Source: Bacillus timonensis (GTDB lineage: Bacteria; Bacillota; Bacilli; Bacillales; Bacillaceae_L). From it: a stretch of 64,000 nucleotides of DNA. Under the pieces are notes generated by a model. That model was not told the DNA's origin. It worked only from the letters and a program-made list of their open reading frames with translations, and did no database searches. Position numbers and translations under genes: made by a program. Where the stretch lies: contig NZ_HE610987.1 in assembly GCF_000285535.1 (NCBI RefSeq), forward strand, positions 553,775 through 617,774. The letters are read 5' to 3'. This document shows, one piece after another, positions 63,126 through 64,000 of the stretch; the stretch's first letter is position 1; each line of letters starts with the position of its first letter.

Positions 63126-64000
63126 TTATTTTTCTTTACTTACTGCCTTATCCTTCTCTAATAAAACGAGTAATCCAGGTAACAATACTCCTCGAATTAA
63201 GAATGTATCTAAAAGAATTCCTACCGCTACAATAAATCCGAAGACAAATAATAATTGAACCGGCTGTGTCATAAGAACAGCAAAAGTTGCAGCTAAAATG
63301 ACACCAGCAGATGAGATGACTCCACCTGTTTTTGCAACAGAAATTTGTACCGCTTCTTTTACTGAATGGTTTCTTCTTTCTTCTTGGAATCTTGAGATAA
63401 GCATAATGTTATAATCAATTCCAAGTGCAACTAGGAAAACAAATGCATATAGTGGGACTCGATTTGCTATCGTGTCGATATCAAAGAATAAGTTTGTTAA
63501 AAACATACCTAATCCTAATGCTGCTAAAAATGAAACTAAGATTGTACCCATCATATATATCGGCATTTTAAACGACTTTGTTAAAACGATTAACATCCCA
63601 AAGATTAAGATTGTTTCAAGTATGACGATTAAAATAACATCACGGTTATTGGTTGAGCGGTCATCAACTTTAGTCGCCGTTTCACCTGCAAAATAGAGAT
63701 TTCCGTCTACATTAGCATTTGCTACTATCGTATCTGAGTTATTAATCAGTTGCTCCATCGCATCCATTGTTTTTACGTCGTAAGGACCCTCTTCAAAAGT
63801 AAGACTAAAATTCAGAACCCGATTTTCTTCTGCTGCTCCATTTATTCTCACATCACTTACAAGCTCTTGATCTAATAACTCTTGACGTAATGCATCTTGC
63901 GCTTCCTTCGTTACAGTTTCTTTTCCTTCAAATATGACTGTTGATGGTGCGAGATCACCTTTCGCAAATTTCTCCTCAATTAATTCATAGCCTTGCCTTG
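63126..64000 (-). CDS. MMPL/RND family transporter, C-terminal part
   Basis: The last ~290 residues of a larger RND-type membrane protein. The frame is open to the window edge (it reads RQGYELIEEKFAKGDLAPST at the edge), so the gene starts outside. Visible are part of an extracytoplasmic loop, then five to six helices, including LGIDYNIMLISRFQEE, the conserved GxDY motif of proton-driven MMPL proteins. It may export lipids or drugs. The internal GTG at 63851 is not a credible start. Confidence 0.88.
   Translation of the reverse strand, partial: RQGYELIEEKFAKGDLAPSTVIFEGKETVTKEAQDALRQELLDQELVSDVRINGAAEENRVLNFSLTFEEGPYDVKTMDAMEQLINNSDTIVANANVDGNLYFAGETATKVDDRSTNNRDVILIVILETILIFGMLIVLTKSFKMPIYMMGTILVSFLAALGLGMFLTNLFFDIDTIANRVPLYAFVFLVALGIDYNIMLISRFQEERRNHSVKEAVQISVAKTGGVISSAGVILAATFAVLMTQPVQLLFVFGFIVAVGILLDTFLIRGVLLPGLLVLLEKDKAVSKEK

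Noticed and set aside
63126-63851. Complete 241-residue MMPL-like protein
   Set aside because: The frame remains open to the window edge with family-like sequence, so the GTG at 63851 is internal and the gene is partial.

Overview
The window is from a low-GC Firmicute of the Bacillaceae. Coding density is high, Shine-Dalgarno sequences are strong (AGGAGG and GGAGGTG types), TTG and GTG starts are frequent, Rho-independent terminators follow most genes, and many genes have obvious Bacillus counterparts (ywmB, ylmA, rocR/rocD, yxcD, yppG-like, ykvA-like, ba3 oxidase). I see no rRNA, tRNA or CRISPR array. I cannot name the species.

Layout. 1-9.5 kb: a DUF2087 regulator/GIY-YIG pair, a YbaK-type deacylase, a CBS-GGDEF protein, a Fur-boxed FTR1 iron permease, an EAL phosphodiesterase gene cut by a 1370-bp IS1595-type element (8-bp target duplication, decayed transposase, small membrane passenger gene), YwmB, and a two-gene unit with LexA-type boxes. 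9.5-18 kb: PepF, a HAD phosphatase, two MFS transporters (one frameshifted) with a MarR regulator, and an ABC exporter with a TetR regulator and two palindromic operators. 18-28 kb: small membrane or spore-type proteins, a methyltransferase, a GNAT enzyme, an LLM flavoenzyme, IlvE, a Gfo/Idh/MocA oxidoreductase, a frameshifted chemoreceptor and YlmA. 28-38.7 kb: amino-acid catabolism, with tyrosine phenol-lyase, a DUF985 cupin, an ornithine cyclodeaminase-family enzyme, an MFS carrier, RocD under a SigL (sigma-54) promoter divergent from its activator RocR, and a cystathionine gamma-synthase-family enzyme. 38.8-47 kb: a ba3-type cytochrome oxidase operon with SCO, a frameshifted methyltransferase, an ECF41 sigma factor with a flavin oxidoreductase behind a textbook ECF41 promoter, and heme O synthase. 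47-64 kb: YxcD pair, GAF-GGDEF cyclase, potABCD, a five-gene oligopeptide ABC operon, an M20 amidohydrolase, a DHA2-type MFS and the 3' part of an MMPL transporter.

Themes. Cyclic-di-GMP enzymes (two GGDEF proteins and one IS-broken EAL protein), amino-acid and peptide uptake and breakdown, and respiration dominate. Three chromosomal genes (MFS, MCP, methyltransferase) are each broken by loss of one base in an A/T homopolymer, which suggests either assembly undercalling or slippage.

The most unusual signal is a pair of about 200-bp structured repeats (7285-7485 and 28025-28223). Each is bracketed by two copies of a complete, locus-specific terminator hairpin, as if insertion had duplicated the whole hairpin, and one internal stem shows a compensatory base change. 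Other intergenic repeat families occur: 22-bp palindrome arrays, a 51-bp tandem hairpin array, and several Bacillaceae-style 120-190-bp repeats.
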